Source: an uncultured Collinsella sp.
GTDB lineage: Bacteria; Actinomycetota; Coriobacteriia; Coriobacteriales; Coriobacteriaceae
Assembly (NCBI GenBank): GCA_902478545.1
Contig: CABSLA010000014.1
Location: forward strand, 1-28,499
Length of the DNA stretch: 28,499 nt
Direction of reading: 5' to 3'
How positions within the stretch are numbered: the stretch's first letter is position 1; each line of letters begins with the position of its first letter. Shown one piece after another: positions 16,112 through 23,544 of this stretch. The position numbers and the translations under genes are program-made. The notes below the pieces were generated by a model. That model did not search any database, was not told the origin of the DNA, and saw only the letters and a list, made by a program, of their open reading frames with translations.

Positions 16112-16297
16112 ATCTTGCTCCCTTGCCTGGGTTACGTTTTATTCGGTTCACGATACCGCTACCCCGCAGCCCTCTCAACCCATCCCCAAGGTAGGTTATG
16201 GGACAAATCGATCAGGGGTATTTATCTCAAGCCTTGGGCATTTGCTCGACAGAGAAAAATGAGGCATCCATGAAGCTCTCGATGATTACACGCACCG

Positions 16298-16327
16298 TCA
16301 CGGGTACCATAAGCGGGTACACCGTGA
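16298..16327 (+). promoter_or_regulatory. Hairpin directly before the C_GCAxxG_C_C ribosome binding site
   Basis: TCACGG-GTACC (16298-16308) pairs with GGTAC-a-CCGTGA (16316-16327): 11 pairs, one bulged A, seven-base loop. It ends two bases before AAGGAG (16330-16335) and could affect translation. The rest of the 16112-16341 divergent gap shows no confident promoter. Confidence 0.45.
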
Positions 16328-16341
16328 CCAAGGAGACAACG

Positions 16342-16788
16342 ATGAAGCAAATCGATACGGCCCAGCTCGACATCACCGCCTGTCAGGCTCAGGCTGCCGA
16401 ATACCACGCCCGTGGCTTTAACTGCGCGCAGGCCGTCGCCTGCACGCTCGCACCTGCCGTCGGACTCGACCCTCAGGTCGCCTTTACCCTCACCGAGGGC
16501 TTTGGCGCCGGCATGGGCGGCATGACCGAAACCTGCGGCGCCATCTCGGGCGCCGTGGCCATCATGGGCTTCGTTATGAGCGGCGGCATGGAAAACCCCA
16601 AGACCAAGGGCCAGACCTACAAGCTGTCGCGCGAAATCGCCAAGCGTTTTGGCGAGAAGAACACGACGACCGTCTGCGGCACGCTCAAGGGCATCGGATC
16701 GGATAAGGGTCCGCTCCGCAGCTGCCCCGGTTGCATCGACGATGCCATCGAGATCGCCTGCGATGTGCTAAAGCAGCTCGCCGAGTAG
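16342..16788 (+). CDS. C_GCAxxG_C_C family protein
   Basis: A 148-residue cytoplasmic protein of the cysteine-rich family named for its C_GCAxxG_C_C pattern, presumed to be redox active or metal binding; its reaction is not established. Cysteines fit the pattern: Cys28 in FNCAQAV, GFGAGMGGMTETCGAISG (Cys65), Cys112 in TVCGTL and Cys128/Cys131 in RSCPGC. Cys14, Cys34 and Cys140 are extra. ATG at 16342 follows AAGGAG by about seven bases; a longer in-frame start at 16198 has no such site and would add a low-complexity extension. It diverges from metY and is convergent with yigZ. Confidence 0.87.
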   Translation: MKQIDTAQLDITACQAQAAEYHARGFNCAQAVACTLAPAVGLDPQVAFTLTEGFGAGMGGMTETCGAISGAVAIMGFVMSGGMENPKTKGQTYKLSREIAKRFGEKNTTTVCGTLKGIGSDKGPLRSCPGCIDDAIEIACDVLKQLAE

Positions 16789-16801
16789 ACGGCATCAACA
16801 T

Positions 16802-16852
16802 AAAACGACGGCCGGCGCTCTTGGGATCCATCCAAAAGCACGCCGGCCGTCG
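16802..16852 (-). terminator. Terminator after yigZ, also placed to end the convergent gene
   Basis: Perfect 12-bp stem CGACGGCCGGCG/CGCCGGCCGTCG (16806-16817 and 16841-16852) with a 23-base loop. On the minus strand it is followed by TTTT (16805-16802). It lies between two convergent stop codons. Confidence 0.82.
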
Positions 16853-16855
16853 CCG

Positions 16856-17494
16856 TCAGAACTCGGCAAATTCGGGAGCGCCGACCTCGATCTCCTCGCG
16901 TCCCGCCATAAGCTCGCGCATCTTGGCGCAAAATGGCTCCTGCTCCCCCGCCTTAAACACCAAGTGAAGTGTAACGGTATCCGCGTAATCGGTATCCGAA
17001 ACCTTGGCACCCAAATCCTGCGCCAAGCGAAGCACCTGCTCATACTGTGGATAGGCCACATACACGTCAACCGGCACGACGCTTGTCATCTCGACGATCT
17101 GCCCGGCCTCCTGAGCCGCGGCCACCGCCGCCTGCGTCGCCGCGGTATAGGCGCGCACCAAGCCACCAGGCCCCAACAGCGTGCCACCAAAATAGCGCGT
17201 CACTACGCAGCAAACATTTTTGAGCCCCGCGCCACGCAGCACCTCGAGCGTCGGCATACCGCTCGTGCGGCTCGGCTCACCATCATCGCTCTGGCGCTCG
17301 CGTCCATCGACCAAAATCCACGCGGGAACATTATGCCGAGCGTCATAATGACGCTTGCGAACCATATCGATAAAGGCATTCGCCTCATCCTCGGACTCAA
17401 TATGGACCAGCTGAGCAATAAACCGACTCTTGCGGTCCACAAACTCGCCCGAAGCCTCAATATTCGATTGCAGAGTAAAATAGCTGTCCAACAA
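16856..17494 (-). CDS. YigZ/IMPACT family protein
   Basis: Conserved protein of the YigZ (UPF0029, IMPACT N-terminal domain) family, 212 residues, cytoplasmic, function not firmly known. The diagnostic block is RHYDARHNVPAWILVDGRERQSDDGEPSRTSGMPTLEVL broken across residues 48-86, then VVTRYFGGTLLGPGGLVRAYTAA; a second, smaller domain (about 135-212) follows, as in E. coli YigZ. The start is TTG at 17494, preceded by GAGGGG five bases upstream and giving the usual family beginning (LDSYFTL). The stop lies a few bases before a strong terminator. Confidence 0.85.
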   Translation of the reverse strand: MLDSYFTLQSNIEASGEFVDRKSRFIAQLVHIESEDEANAFIDMVRKRHYDARHNVPAWILVDGRERQSDDGEPSRTSGMPTLEVLRGAGLKNVCCVVTRYFGGTLLGPGGLVRAYTAATQAAVAAAQEAGQIVEMTSVVPVDVYVAYPQYEQVLRLAQDLGAKVSDTDYADTVTLHLVFKAGEQEPFCAKMRELMAGREEIEVGAPEFAEF

Positions 17495-17689
17495 AGCCCC
17501 TCAAACACAAGCAAAGCAACAAACAGCCTCAATAATACGGCAAAGACAGCACCGTTGCCCTCGCCAACAAGAGCGGAAACGCCAATGATGCCGTCACCAA
17601 CAGCGAGAACCCGTCAGCGCGAGCAAGGTGCCTTGAAAAACGAGATTGCAACAGAAATGAGACTGCCGATGACCAGGCAAAAACAGCGA
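17495..17689. other. Intergenic stretch before yigZ; no supported gene
   Basis: No gene is supported here. On the minus strand one frame reads as hydrophobic, protein-like sequence (VIGSLISVAISFF, a TGA stop, then VGDGIIGVSALVGEGNGAVFAVLLRLFVALLV) and overlaps the yigZ start in another frame. It lacks a start codon with a ribosome binding site and is interrupted, so it is either a decayed gene or chance. Confidence 0.4.
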
Positions 17690-17787
17690 GACGGCGTCAG
17701 CTGAGTCGATTTGGCCCGAAAAAGGAGGGAGCACGCCTTATGGCGGCGACCGACGAATGAGCGCCAAATCGGCCAGCTGACGCCGTC
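17690..17787. repeat. Large inverted repeat downstream of rnpB
   Basis: Two blocks pair on each side: GACGGCGTCAGCTG (17690-17703) with CAGCTGACGCCGTC (17774-17787), and CGATTTGGC (17707-17715) with GCCAAATCG (17763-17771): 23 pairs around a small internal loop, enclosing 47 bases. It begins 18 bases after the rnpB 3' end. On the minus strand five T occur about six bases after the stem (TCGCTGTTTTT), so it might terminate or bound rnpB transcription. The enclosed part contains AAAAAGGAGGG on the plus strand. Confidence 0.82.
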
Positions 17788-17804
17788 GCAGCGTCAACAA
17801 GAAA

Positions 17805-18166
17805 GCTGAGTGGGCCTGTAAGCCGGGTTCTGTCGTGAACGGTCATTTATCTTGTCTGCACGTTACCGTGCAACTCCACGCACGCTACCCGAACGCGGAC
17901 CGGGCCGGCCCATAGCGTTCCTATTCGCGCTTGCTCCGGATGGGGCTTGCCAAGCCGCCGTGTTACCACGACGCTGGTGGTCTCTTACACCGCCGTTTCA
18001 GCTTTTCCCTTTACGCCTTGCGGCGCAGGTGGGAGTCTTCTTTTCTGCGGCGCTTTCCGTCGGATCACTCCGCCCGGCCGTTAGCCGGCATCCCGCCCTC
18101 TGGAGCCCGGACTTTCCTCACGCGTGCTGCAAGCAGCACATCGCGCGACCGTCTGGCCCACTCAGC
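17805..18166 (-). ncRNA. rnpB: RNase P RNA (bacterial type A)
   Basis: RNA subunit of ribonuclease P, which trims the 5' leader from precursor tRNAs. The ends pair as helix P1: GCTGAGTGGGCC at the 5' end (18166-18155) with GGCCCACTCAGC at the 3' end (17816-17805). The conserved core GAGGAAAGTCCGGGC (18119-18105) and the 3' ACAGAACCCGGCTTA (17833-17819) are both present, along with GGGTAGCGTGCGTGGAG-type sequence near the 3' third. At about 362 bases it has the usual length. It is transcribed on the minus strand from the promoter at 18175-18201. Exact ends are inferred from the P1 pairing. Confidence 0.96.
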
Positions 18167-18174
18167 AGTGCAAG

Positions 18175-18201
18175 AGTGTAGCACACCGTTGCCGCAGGCA
18201 A
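18175..18201 (-). promoter_or_regulatory. Promoter of rnpB
   Basis: TACACT (18180-18175 on the minus strand) lies eight bases before the inferred RNA 5' end, exactly where a -10 box should be. TTGCCT (18201-18196) is upstream at a short 15-base spacing and is the best -35 candidate. Confidence 0.55.
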
Positions 18202-18321
18202 TGGCACAACACAAGCGTTCGACACGATAAACCAAGAACCGCGCTATGCAGTACAATAGAGTCGTCGATGGGCAACGTCGTCAGTCGAGACACGACCGCG
18301 CTCCGCACCCCTCCGTCTACT

Positions 18322-18374
18322 CGGTGCGCTCCCGCCTCCTCCCCGAGGCGGGATGTCGGCATTTTTCATGCACC
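18322..18374. repeat. Nested hairpin between rnpB promoter and rpsA terminator
   Basis: CCCGCCTC (18331-18338) pairs with GAGGCGGG (18345-18352), and an outer CGGTGC (18322-18327) pairs with GCACCG (18369-18374). On the plus strand a run of five T follows the inner stem by nine bases. No gene in 18202-18448 is supported, so its role is unclear. Confidence 0.55.
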
Positions 18375-18448
18375 GACAACCCAATAGCCTGTGAACAGCC
18401 CGGGCAGCATTGCACACGGGCAGCATCGCGTACCTCAGCAACAAATGC

Positions 18449-18482
18449 AAAAAGGGACCCGTCCATTGCGGACGGATCCCTT
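18449..18482 (-). terminator. Rho-independent terminator after rpsA
   Basis: AAGGGACCCGTCC (18452-18464) pairs with GGACGGATCCCTT (18470-18482), one mismatch, five-base loop; the minus strand continues as a T-run (to 18449). It lies 24 bases after the rpsA stop. Confidence 0.92.
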
Positions 18483-18506
18483 AAAACAAGTGATCGTCAA
18501 ACCGAT

Positions 18507-19673
18507 TTACTCGGCGTCGGTCTCCTCGTCCTTCTTCTCGGAAGGCAGCGGGGTAACCTCGATCTCGACGCCCAGAGTCTCAGCAGCGGACTTCATGGAC
18601 AGGGAGATACGACGACGGTCGAGGTCGATCTCCATGACCTTGACCTGAACCTTGTCGCCCACGTGGGTGACCTGAGAAGGCTGATCGACGTGCTTGTTGG
18701 CCATCTCGGAGATGTGCACCAGTCCCTCGATGCCCTCGCCCAGGTCGACGAAAGCGCCGAACGGGACAAGCTTGGTCACAGTGCCCTCGACGATAGCGCC
18801 GACGGGGTACTTCTTGACCAGTGCGCGCCACGGATCCTCGGTGGTCTGCTTGAGACCCAGGGAGATGCGCTCGCGGTTGAGATCGACGTCGAGAACCTCG
18901 ACCTCGACCTCCTGGCCGACCTTGACAACCTCGGAAGGATGGTTGACGTGGTTCCAGGAGAGCTCGGAGATGTGGATGAGGCCGTCGATACCGCCGAGGT
19001 CGACGAAGGCGCCGAAGTCGACGATGGAGGAAACGGTGCCCTGGAGACGCATGCCAGACTTGAGCTTGGACAGGATCTCGGAGCGCTCGGCCTTACGGGA
19101 CTCCTCGAGCACGACGCGACGGGAGAGGACGACGTTGTTGCGGTTGCGGTCCATCTCGATGACGCGGGCCTCGATGCGGGTGCCCATGTAGGAGGTGAGG
19201 TCCTTGACGCGACGGAGGTCGACGAGGGAAGCGGGCAGGAAGCCACGCAGGCCGATGTCGAGAATCAGGCCGCCCTTGACAACCTCGATAACCTCGCCCT
19301 CGACGTTCTCGCCGGAGTTGAACTTCTCCTCGATGCGGTTCCAAGCACGCTCGTACTCGGCACGCTTCTTGGACAGGACCAGACGACCGTCCTTGTCCTC
19401 CTTCTGGAGAACCAGAGCCTCGATGGGATCACCGAGTGCAACGATGTCTGCAGGGTTAGCGTCCTTACGGATGGACAGCTCGCGGACCGGGATAACGCCC
19501 TCGGACTTGAATCCGATGTCAACGAGCACCTCGTCATGCTCGATCTTAACGACAGTGCCGTTAACGAGATCGCCCTCATCAAAGTCGGTAATCGTACCGT
19601 CGATGAGGTTGTTCATCTCCTCCTCGTTGACATCGTCAAGAGAGAAAATGGACGAGTTCTGAATCTCACTCAA
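18507..19673 (-). CDS. rpsA: 30S ribosomal protein S1
   Basis: RNA-binding ribosomal protein that helps mRNA engage the 30S subunit (388 residues). It carries four S1 domains at about residues 33-102, 121-186, 207-275 and 292-361; the last two have classic cores DFGAFVDLGGIDGLIHISELSW and PFGAFVDLGEGIEGLVHISEM broken over those ranges. Four domains is usual for Gram-positive S1, against six in E. coli. The acidic C-terminal tail ends EKKDEETDAE. The start is a TTG at 19673, preceded by AAGGGG, giving MSEIQNSSIFSL. A hairpin at 19678-19702 can cover this ribosome binding site. The long leader (to about 19860) should contain the promoter; TTGAAA-17-TAACCT near 19800-19830 on the minus strand is a candidate. 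Confidence 0.96.
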   Translation of the reverse strand: MSEIQNSSIFSLDDVNEEEMNNLIDGTITDFDEGDLVNGTVVKIEHDEVLVDIGFKSEGVIPVRELSIRKDANPADIVALGDPIEALVLQKEDKDGRLVLSKKRAEYERAWNRIEEKFNSGENVEGEVIEVVKGGLILDIGLRGFLPASLVDLRRVKDLTSYMGTRIEARVIEMDRNRNNVVLSRRVVLEESRKAERSEILSKLKSGMRLQGTVSSIVDFGAFVDLGGIDGLIHISELSWNHVNHPSEVVKVGQEVEVEVLDVDLNRERISLGLKQTTEDPWRALVKKYPVGAIVEGTVTKLVPFGAFVDLGEGIEGLVHISEMANKHVDQPSQVTHVGDKVQVKVMEIDLDRRRISLSMKSAAETLGVEIEVTPLPSEKKDEETDAE

Positions 19674-19677
19674 AGGT

Positions 19678-19702
19678 GGACCCCTTTCGAACTACGGGGC
19701 CC
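19678..19702 (-). promoter_or_regulatory. Hairpin covering the rpsA ribosome binding site
   Basis: In the rpsA message GGGCCCC (19702-19696) can pair with GGGGTCC (19684-19678), seven pairs including one G-U, with an 11-base loop. The second arm contains the AAGGGG ribosome binding site of the TTG start. This could allow translational control, for example by S1 itself. Another inverted repeat, TGTGGAGAC (19858-19866) with GTCTCCACA (19891-19899), lies farther up the 19674-19989 gap; nothing else stands out there. Confidence 0.45.
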
Positions 19703-19989
19703 CGATTGCTAGGACCTACAGAAGGGTGCGACAAGCACACAACGTTTAGGAACACTCGGGAGCCGACAGATACTAATGTGACGCTTATGCAATCACGTTC
19801 GTATAGGTTACGGGGAAATGGGTTCGATTTCAAGCGTGAACTGCGTTTTTTTACTCGTGTGGAGACTTTTTCGTAATCTTATGGACAGCTGTCTCCACAA
19901 CTTGACGATAAGCAGTTTGCCCATACGCCTTTGAGGTAAAGTATCCGGAGCCAACGATTCTAGAACGATTTATCGAGAAAGGTGCCCGC

Positions 19990-20748
19990 GTGCTCAAAGC
20001 AGTCGTTTTCGATATGGACGAGACGCTTCTTAGCATCAACCTCAACGCATTCATCCTTCGCTATTTTAAGGATGTCTCGTCGATGCTCGCAGACATCGGG
20101 CGACGCAGCCGCGGTGGCACGATGGCACGCCTCGGCACCATCTTAGTCGACCTCAACGCCAACCGCCGCAGCGGCACGGATAATCGCACCAATCTTGAGT
20201 TCTACCAAGAAGAGGTTGAGCGCCGGTGCGGCATTTGCCTCTCGGACCCACTCATCTACGAGGCGTTTACCTACTACGATCGTGAAGTCCTGCCGTACAA
20301 GAACGACGATGTCATCAACGCCCACGCCATGCCCGGCGCACACGCCGCGCTTCAGGCCGTACAGGATGCACGACTGCGTTGCGCGCTCTTTACCAACCCC
20401 AGCTTTCCGCAGGGGGCCATCGAGTGCCGCATGAGTTGGGGCGACCTGGCCGACGCCCCCTTTGAGCTCGTCACGCACATGGGAAACACCACCCGCTGCA
20501 AGCCCGATGCCACCTACTATCTAGAGCAGCTTCAGGTGATGGGGCTCCAGCCGCACGAGGTCCTTATGGTGGGCAACGATCCCAAACGCGACTTCCCCAG
20601 CCCCGCCTGCGGTGTTCAAACCGCCTATGTTGGCCAGGGAAAACCAGGCCGAGCCACCTGGCGCGGAACCATGGAAGACTTCGCCCGCGACTTCAACGCC
20701 GTTATCGAAGCCTTCTACGAACACCAAATAGCCAACGAACTGTCGTAG
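19990..20748 (+). CDS. HAD-superfamily hydrolase
   Basis: Probable cytoplasmic phosphatase (252 residues). HAD motif I is VVFDMDETLL with the nucleophile Asp8 and general acid Asp10; motif II is LFTNPSF; motif III is Lys in RCKPDATYY; motif IV is GNDPKRDFP. A helical cap of about 100 residues follows motif I. The substrate cannot be named from sequence. The start is GTG at 19990, with GAAAGGTG six bases upstream; the first codons directly make the motif-I strand. Its stop lies 20 bases before a foldback repeat shared with the convergent cyuA. Confidence 0.88.
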   Translation: MLKAVVFDMDETLLSINLNAFILRYFKDVSSMLADIGRRSRGGTMARLGTILVDLNANRRSGTDNRTNLEFYQEEVERRCGICLSDPLIYEAFTYYDREVLPYKNDDVINAHAMPGAHAALQAVQDARLRCALFTNPSFPQGAIECRMSWGDLADAPFELVTHMGNTTRCKPDATYYLEQLQVMGLQPHEVLMVGNDPKRDFPSPACGVQTAYVGQGKPGRATWRGTMEDFARDFNAVIEAFYEHQIANELS

Positions 20749-20768
20749 CCAATAGAACATCAAACGCG

Positions 20769-20833
20769 GTTGCGGTGAAATAGTTCCTAATTGGAGCCTC
20801 TCGGGGAGAATCTAGGAACTATCTCACCGCAAC
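20769..20833. repeat. 21-bp inverted repeat between convergent genes (GTTGCGGTGAAATAG family, copy 2)
   Basis: Arms 20769-20789 and 20813-20833 pair over 21 bases with one mismatch and a 23-base loop. The outer 15 bases, GTTGCGGTGAAATAG, are the same as in the element at 12100-12170, while the inner part and loop differ. Like that copy it lies between convergent stops (20748 and 20842) and has no T-tract. Confidence 0.88.
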
Positions 20834-20841
20834 TTAATTAA

Positions 20842-22161
20842 CTAACAAATTTCAGTTTTGCCGATCATGATGTTAAGGATCTCGACGTCGGTGTCCTTCA
20901 TGCCTACGCGGCCCACGTAGCCCATGCTGGCGATCGTCTGCTCGACGGTATCCTGGATGAGGCCCTCGCCGGCACGGAAGCCGCGGCCCTGCATGGCCAT
21001 ATCGTGGCCCAGAATCGCAGCATCGACGGCAGCGGAAATCTTGGCGGCGCAGCTTGCCTTGGCGCCATCGCACACGATGCCGCCCACGTTACCGAGCGTG
21101 TTCGAAACCGTCGCGCCAATCTGCTCGCGCGTGCCACCACATAGCCAGGTAATCGCGGCACCGGCACCGCATGCGGCGCAAATAGCACCGCAAAACGCCG
21201 AGAGCGCACCAATATAGCTCTTGATATGCACGGCGATCAGATCAGACAGCATCACGGCGCGCACCAGGCGATCATGGTCGCAGCGCAAATACTCGGCATA
21301 CTCCATAACAGGCAGCGCGCAGGTAATGCCCTGATTGCCCGAGCCGCACACGATGGCGACCGGCAGCGCGCAGCCGTTCATGCGGGCGTCGGACCCGGCG
21401 GCTGCACGGGCACGGGCACGGCAGGCGACGTCATCGGCACGAGCACCCAGCAGCGTACGGCCCACCTCGGCGCCCCAAGCGTGCGCGAGGCCCTCGGCAC
21501 TGATCGCACCGTTCAGCTCAATCTGACGCTCAACGGCAGCGCGGGCGTCCTCAATGTCACCGTCCTCGATAAAGTCGATGATGGTCTCAATGCTCATAGG
21601 GGTATCGGCGTTATCTGCCGCACGCTCGGCCACAACGCGCTCGGCGCAGGCGGCACACTCCCCCGCCGACTTGCCGCACACCGGAATACCGTCGAGCGTA
21701 TGGCACGTGACATTGGTGTGGTGATCGGTAATCTCGACGACCGCGGTATGGCCCCCGGCCGTCGCAGTCACCTTGATGTAGAGGTTGGGCACACCCTCGA
21801 CAAGCGACACATCGCAGTAACCGGCATCGGCGAGGAGCTCGGCCACGCGAGCACGGTCTTCGTCGTTAACGCTCTCGAGCACCTCGAGCGCGCTCTTGGC
21901 GTCACCGCCCACGGCACCCAGCACGGCCGCCGCTTCAATACCGTGCATGCCGCCCGAGTTGGGCACGGTCACGCTCTTAACGTTCTTGATGATGTTGCCC
22001 GAGCAGGCAACATCCATATGATCGGGTTCGCAACCGAGCGTCTGGCTCGCCAGCGCCGCTGCATAGGCAACGGCAATGGGCTCGGTGCAGCCGAGCGCAC
22101 AGACAAGCTCGCGGTTCAAGACATCGCAAAAAGCGGCATCGCGGATGGAATCGGTAGGCAT
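20842..22161 (-). CDS. cyuA: L-cysteine desulfidase / serine dehydratase-like (CyuA, UPF0597 family)
   Basis: Oxygen-sensitive [4Fe-4S] enzyme of the CyuA/YhaM family that breaks L-cysteine into pyruvate, ammonia and sulfide (439 residues, normal length). The family signature ALGCTEPIAVAYAAA is at residues 22-36, and VACSGNIIKNVKSVTVPNSGG follows, split over 51-71. The C-terminal half holds cysteines expected for the cluster, in FCGAICAACGAGAA, WLCGGT and GGIVCDGAKASCAAK, and a likely substrate loop GSGNQGI. ATG at 22161 follows AGGAG by seven bases. It stands alone on the minus strand between an inverted repeat and a divergent rpiB. Some relatives act on other amino acids, so strict substrate is open. 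Confidence 0.88.
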   Translation of the reverse strand: MPTDSIRDAAFCDVLNRELVCALGCTEPIAVAYAAALASQTLGCEPDHMDVACSGNIIKNVKSVTVPNSGGMHGIEAAAVLGAVGGDAKSALEVLESVNDEDRARVAELLADAGYCDVSLVEGVPNLYIKVTATAGGHTAVVEITDHHTNVTCHTLDGIPVCGKSAGECAACAERVVAERAADNADTPMSIETIIDFIEDGDIEDARAAVERQIELNGAISAEGLAHAWGAEVGRTLLGARADDVACRARARAAAGSDARMNGCALPVAIVCGSGNQGITCALPVMEYAEYLRCDHDRLVRAVMLSDLIAVHIKSYIGALSAFCGAICAACGAGAAITWLCGGTREQIGATVSNTLGNVGGIVCDGAKASCAAKISAAVDAAILGHDMAMQGRGFRAGEGLIQDTVEQTIASMGYVGRVGMKDTDVEILNIMIGKTEIC

Positions 22162-22325
22162 AGGTATCTCCTGCTTACATAACGGGCTGGACTCTCAAAA
22201 AAGTTAGCACTTTTATTTGATAACAATGCATCAGAAACCGCAACCATGGTTCCGACGGACGGCGCTTAAGCGCAATCTGACGGCATTCATTCATGAAAAG
22301 CCGGTCTTGTTGCATGCTAAAGCGT

Positions 22326-22355
22326 TTGACCAAAAAACGCCCGAGCGTTTACACA
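22326..22355 (+). promoter_or_regulatory. Candidate rpiB promoter with a palindrome in the spacer
   Basis: TTGACC (22326-22331) and TACACA (22350-22355) are 18 bases apart. The spacer contains a perfect inverted repeat AAACGC-CCGA-GCGTTT (22335-22350), a possible repressor site. The rpiB ATG follows about 75 bases downstream. The rest of the 22162-22431 gap holds no gene; the cyuA promoter may use TGCTAACTT near 22205-22215 on the minus strand. Confidence 0.45.
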
Positions 22356-22431
22356 AAAGTCGCGCTATCATGCAGTCGAACGCGGTAAAACCTTTAGCAA
22401 TTCCGCCGCACGGACCAGAGAGGAACCACTC

Positions 22432-22899
22432 ATGAAGATTGGTATCGGCAACGACCATGCCGCCGTCGAGCTCAAGAACATCATTTCCGAGCACCTGAAG
22501 GAGCGCGGCTGCGAGGTCGTGAACTTTGGAACCGACACCTCCGAGAGCTTTGATTACCCCATCGCCGGCTACAAGGTGGGTAAGGCCGTTGCCAACGGTG
22601 ACGTCGATCTGGGTATCCTGATCTGCGGTACCGGCGTCGGTATCAGCCTGGCCGCCAACAAGGTCGAGGGCGTACGCGCCGTCGTGTGCTCCGAGCCCTT
22701 CAGCGCCAAGCTCTCCCGCATGCACAACAACACCAACGTGCTTGCCTTTGGCGCCCGCGTCGTGGGATCTGAACTCGCCAAGATGATTGTCGACGAGTGG
22801 CTCGACGCCGAGTTCGAGGGTGGTCGCCACGAGCGTCGCGTCAATCTCCTCAACGAGATCGACCACACGCGTGGCCTCAAGGTCGTCGACGAAGCCTAA
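22432..22899 (+). CDS. rpiB: Ribose-5-phosphate isomerase B
   Basis: Interconverts ribose 5-phosphate and ribulose 5-phosphate in the pentose phosphate pathway (155 residues, RpiB/LacAB family). It begins MKIGIGNDHAAVELK with the substrate-binding Asp8-His9, has FDYP (40-43), the catalytic cysteine Cys65 in LICGTGVGISLAANK, AFGARVVG and GGRHERRVN. A single ORF rather than a lacA/lacB pair favours RpiB over galactose-6-phosphate isomerase. ATG at 22432 follows AGAGGAA. A terminator follows about 30 bases after the stop, so it is probably monocistronic. Confidence 0.93.
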   Translation: MKIGIGNDHAAVELKNIISEHLKERGCEVVNFGTDTSESFDYPIAGYKVGKAVANGDVDLGILICGTGVGISLAANKVEGVRAVVCSEPFSAKLSRMHNNTNVLAFGARVVGSELAKMIVDEWLDAEFEGGRHERRVNLLNEIDHTRGLKVVDEA

Positions 22900-22926
22900 A
22901 GACTTACAAAGCCATACACTAACGCC

Positions 22927-22965
22927 AGCCCCCGCCCGAAAGAAACGTCCGGACGGGGGCTCTTT
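22927..22965 (+). terminator. Terminator after rpiB
   Basis: AGCCCCCGcCCG (22927-22938) pairs with CGGaCGGGGGCT (22950-22961), followed by CTTT. The stem is strong and the T-tract short. Confidence 0.82.
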
Positions 22966-23003
22966 AGTAGATTTGTGGGCATTTAACAAAAGTCTACTGA
23001 AAT

Positions 23004-23036
23004 AAAAAGAGCGCCGCGGATGGAATTCCGCGGCGC
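23004..23036 (-). terminator. Rho-independent terminator after ndk
   Basis: Perfect 9-bp stem GCGCCGCGG/CCGCGGCGC (23011-23019 and 23028-23036), followed on the minus strand by TC and five T (23008-23004). It lies 40 bases after the ndk stop. Confidence 0.9.
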
Positions 23037-23076
23037 CCAAGCCACACGCTAACAGCTTTAAGGAGTCAAAGCTGGT

Positions 23077-23481
23077 TTAGCCAAAGAAGCGCTTGATCTC
23101 GATCTCGGCGTTCTCCAGGCAGTCGGAGCCGTGGATCACGTTGGCGTTAACATCGACAGCGAAGTCGCCGCGAATGGTGCCGGGGGCAGCGTCAAGCGGG
23201 TTGGTGGCGCCCATGAGGGTGCGCATCTTGGAGACAGCGGAGAGACCGGAAACGACCATCTTGACGACCGGACCGCTCGTCATAAAGTCGCAGAGACCGT
23301 CAAAGAAGGGCTTGTCGGCCAGATGGGCGTAGTGCTCCTCGACGGTAGCGCGCTCGAGCGTGGTCATCTCCATGCGCTCGATGACAAGGCCGCTGCGCTC
23401 AATGCGAGCAACGATCTCGCCGATCTTACGGTCGCGCACGGCGTCGGGCTTAATCATGATGAAGGTCTTCTCGATAGCCAT
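23077..23481 (-). CDS. ndk: Nucleoside-diphosphate kinase
   Basis: Balances nucleoside triphosphate pools by moving phosphate through a histidine (134 residues, standard Ndk length). The catalytic residue is His117 in NVIHGSDCLENAEIEIKRFF, and the N-terminus MAIEKTFIMIKPDAV includes the conserved Lys11. ATG at 23481 follows GAAAGG by seven bases; an in-frame extension to 23523 does not match the family. It is expressed alone: a promoter-like sequence lies at 23545-23573 and a terminator directly downstream. Confidence 0.96.
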   Translation of the reverse strand: MAIEKTFIMIKPDAVRDRKIGEIVARIERSGLVIERMEMTTLERATVEEHYAHLADKPFFDGLCDFMTSGPVVKMVVSGLSAVSKMRTLMGATNPLDAAPGTIRGDFAVDVNANVIHGSDCLENAEIEIKRFFG

Positions 23482-23544
23482 AAGGTAGCCTTTCAAGTAG
23501 GTTCGCGCGTGCCCAAGTCCCATTCCGGCACCCGCCTGGACTGC

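Noticed and set aside
14954..16273. 439-codon plus-strand frame opposite metY
   Set aside because: Antisense shadow of metY with no motifs; no start site support.
16112..16341. SAM-type riboswitch before metY
   Set aside because: No recognisable SAM-I, SAM-II or SAM-IV core on the minus strand; only short unrelated hairpins.
17716..17762. Six-codon ORF (MAATDE) inside the inverted repeat after rnpB
   Set aside because: The spacing from GGAGG to the ATG is too long and the ORF too short to support a coding call.
18246..19712. 488-codon plus-strand frame opposite rpsA
   Set aside because: Asp/Leu/Val-rich shadow caused by the S1 repeats; rpsA is certain.
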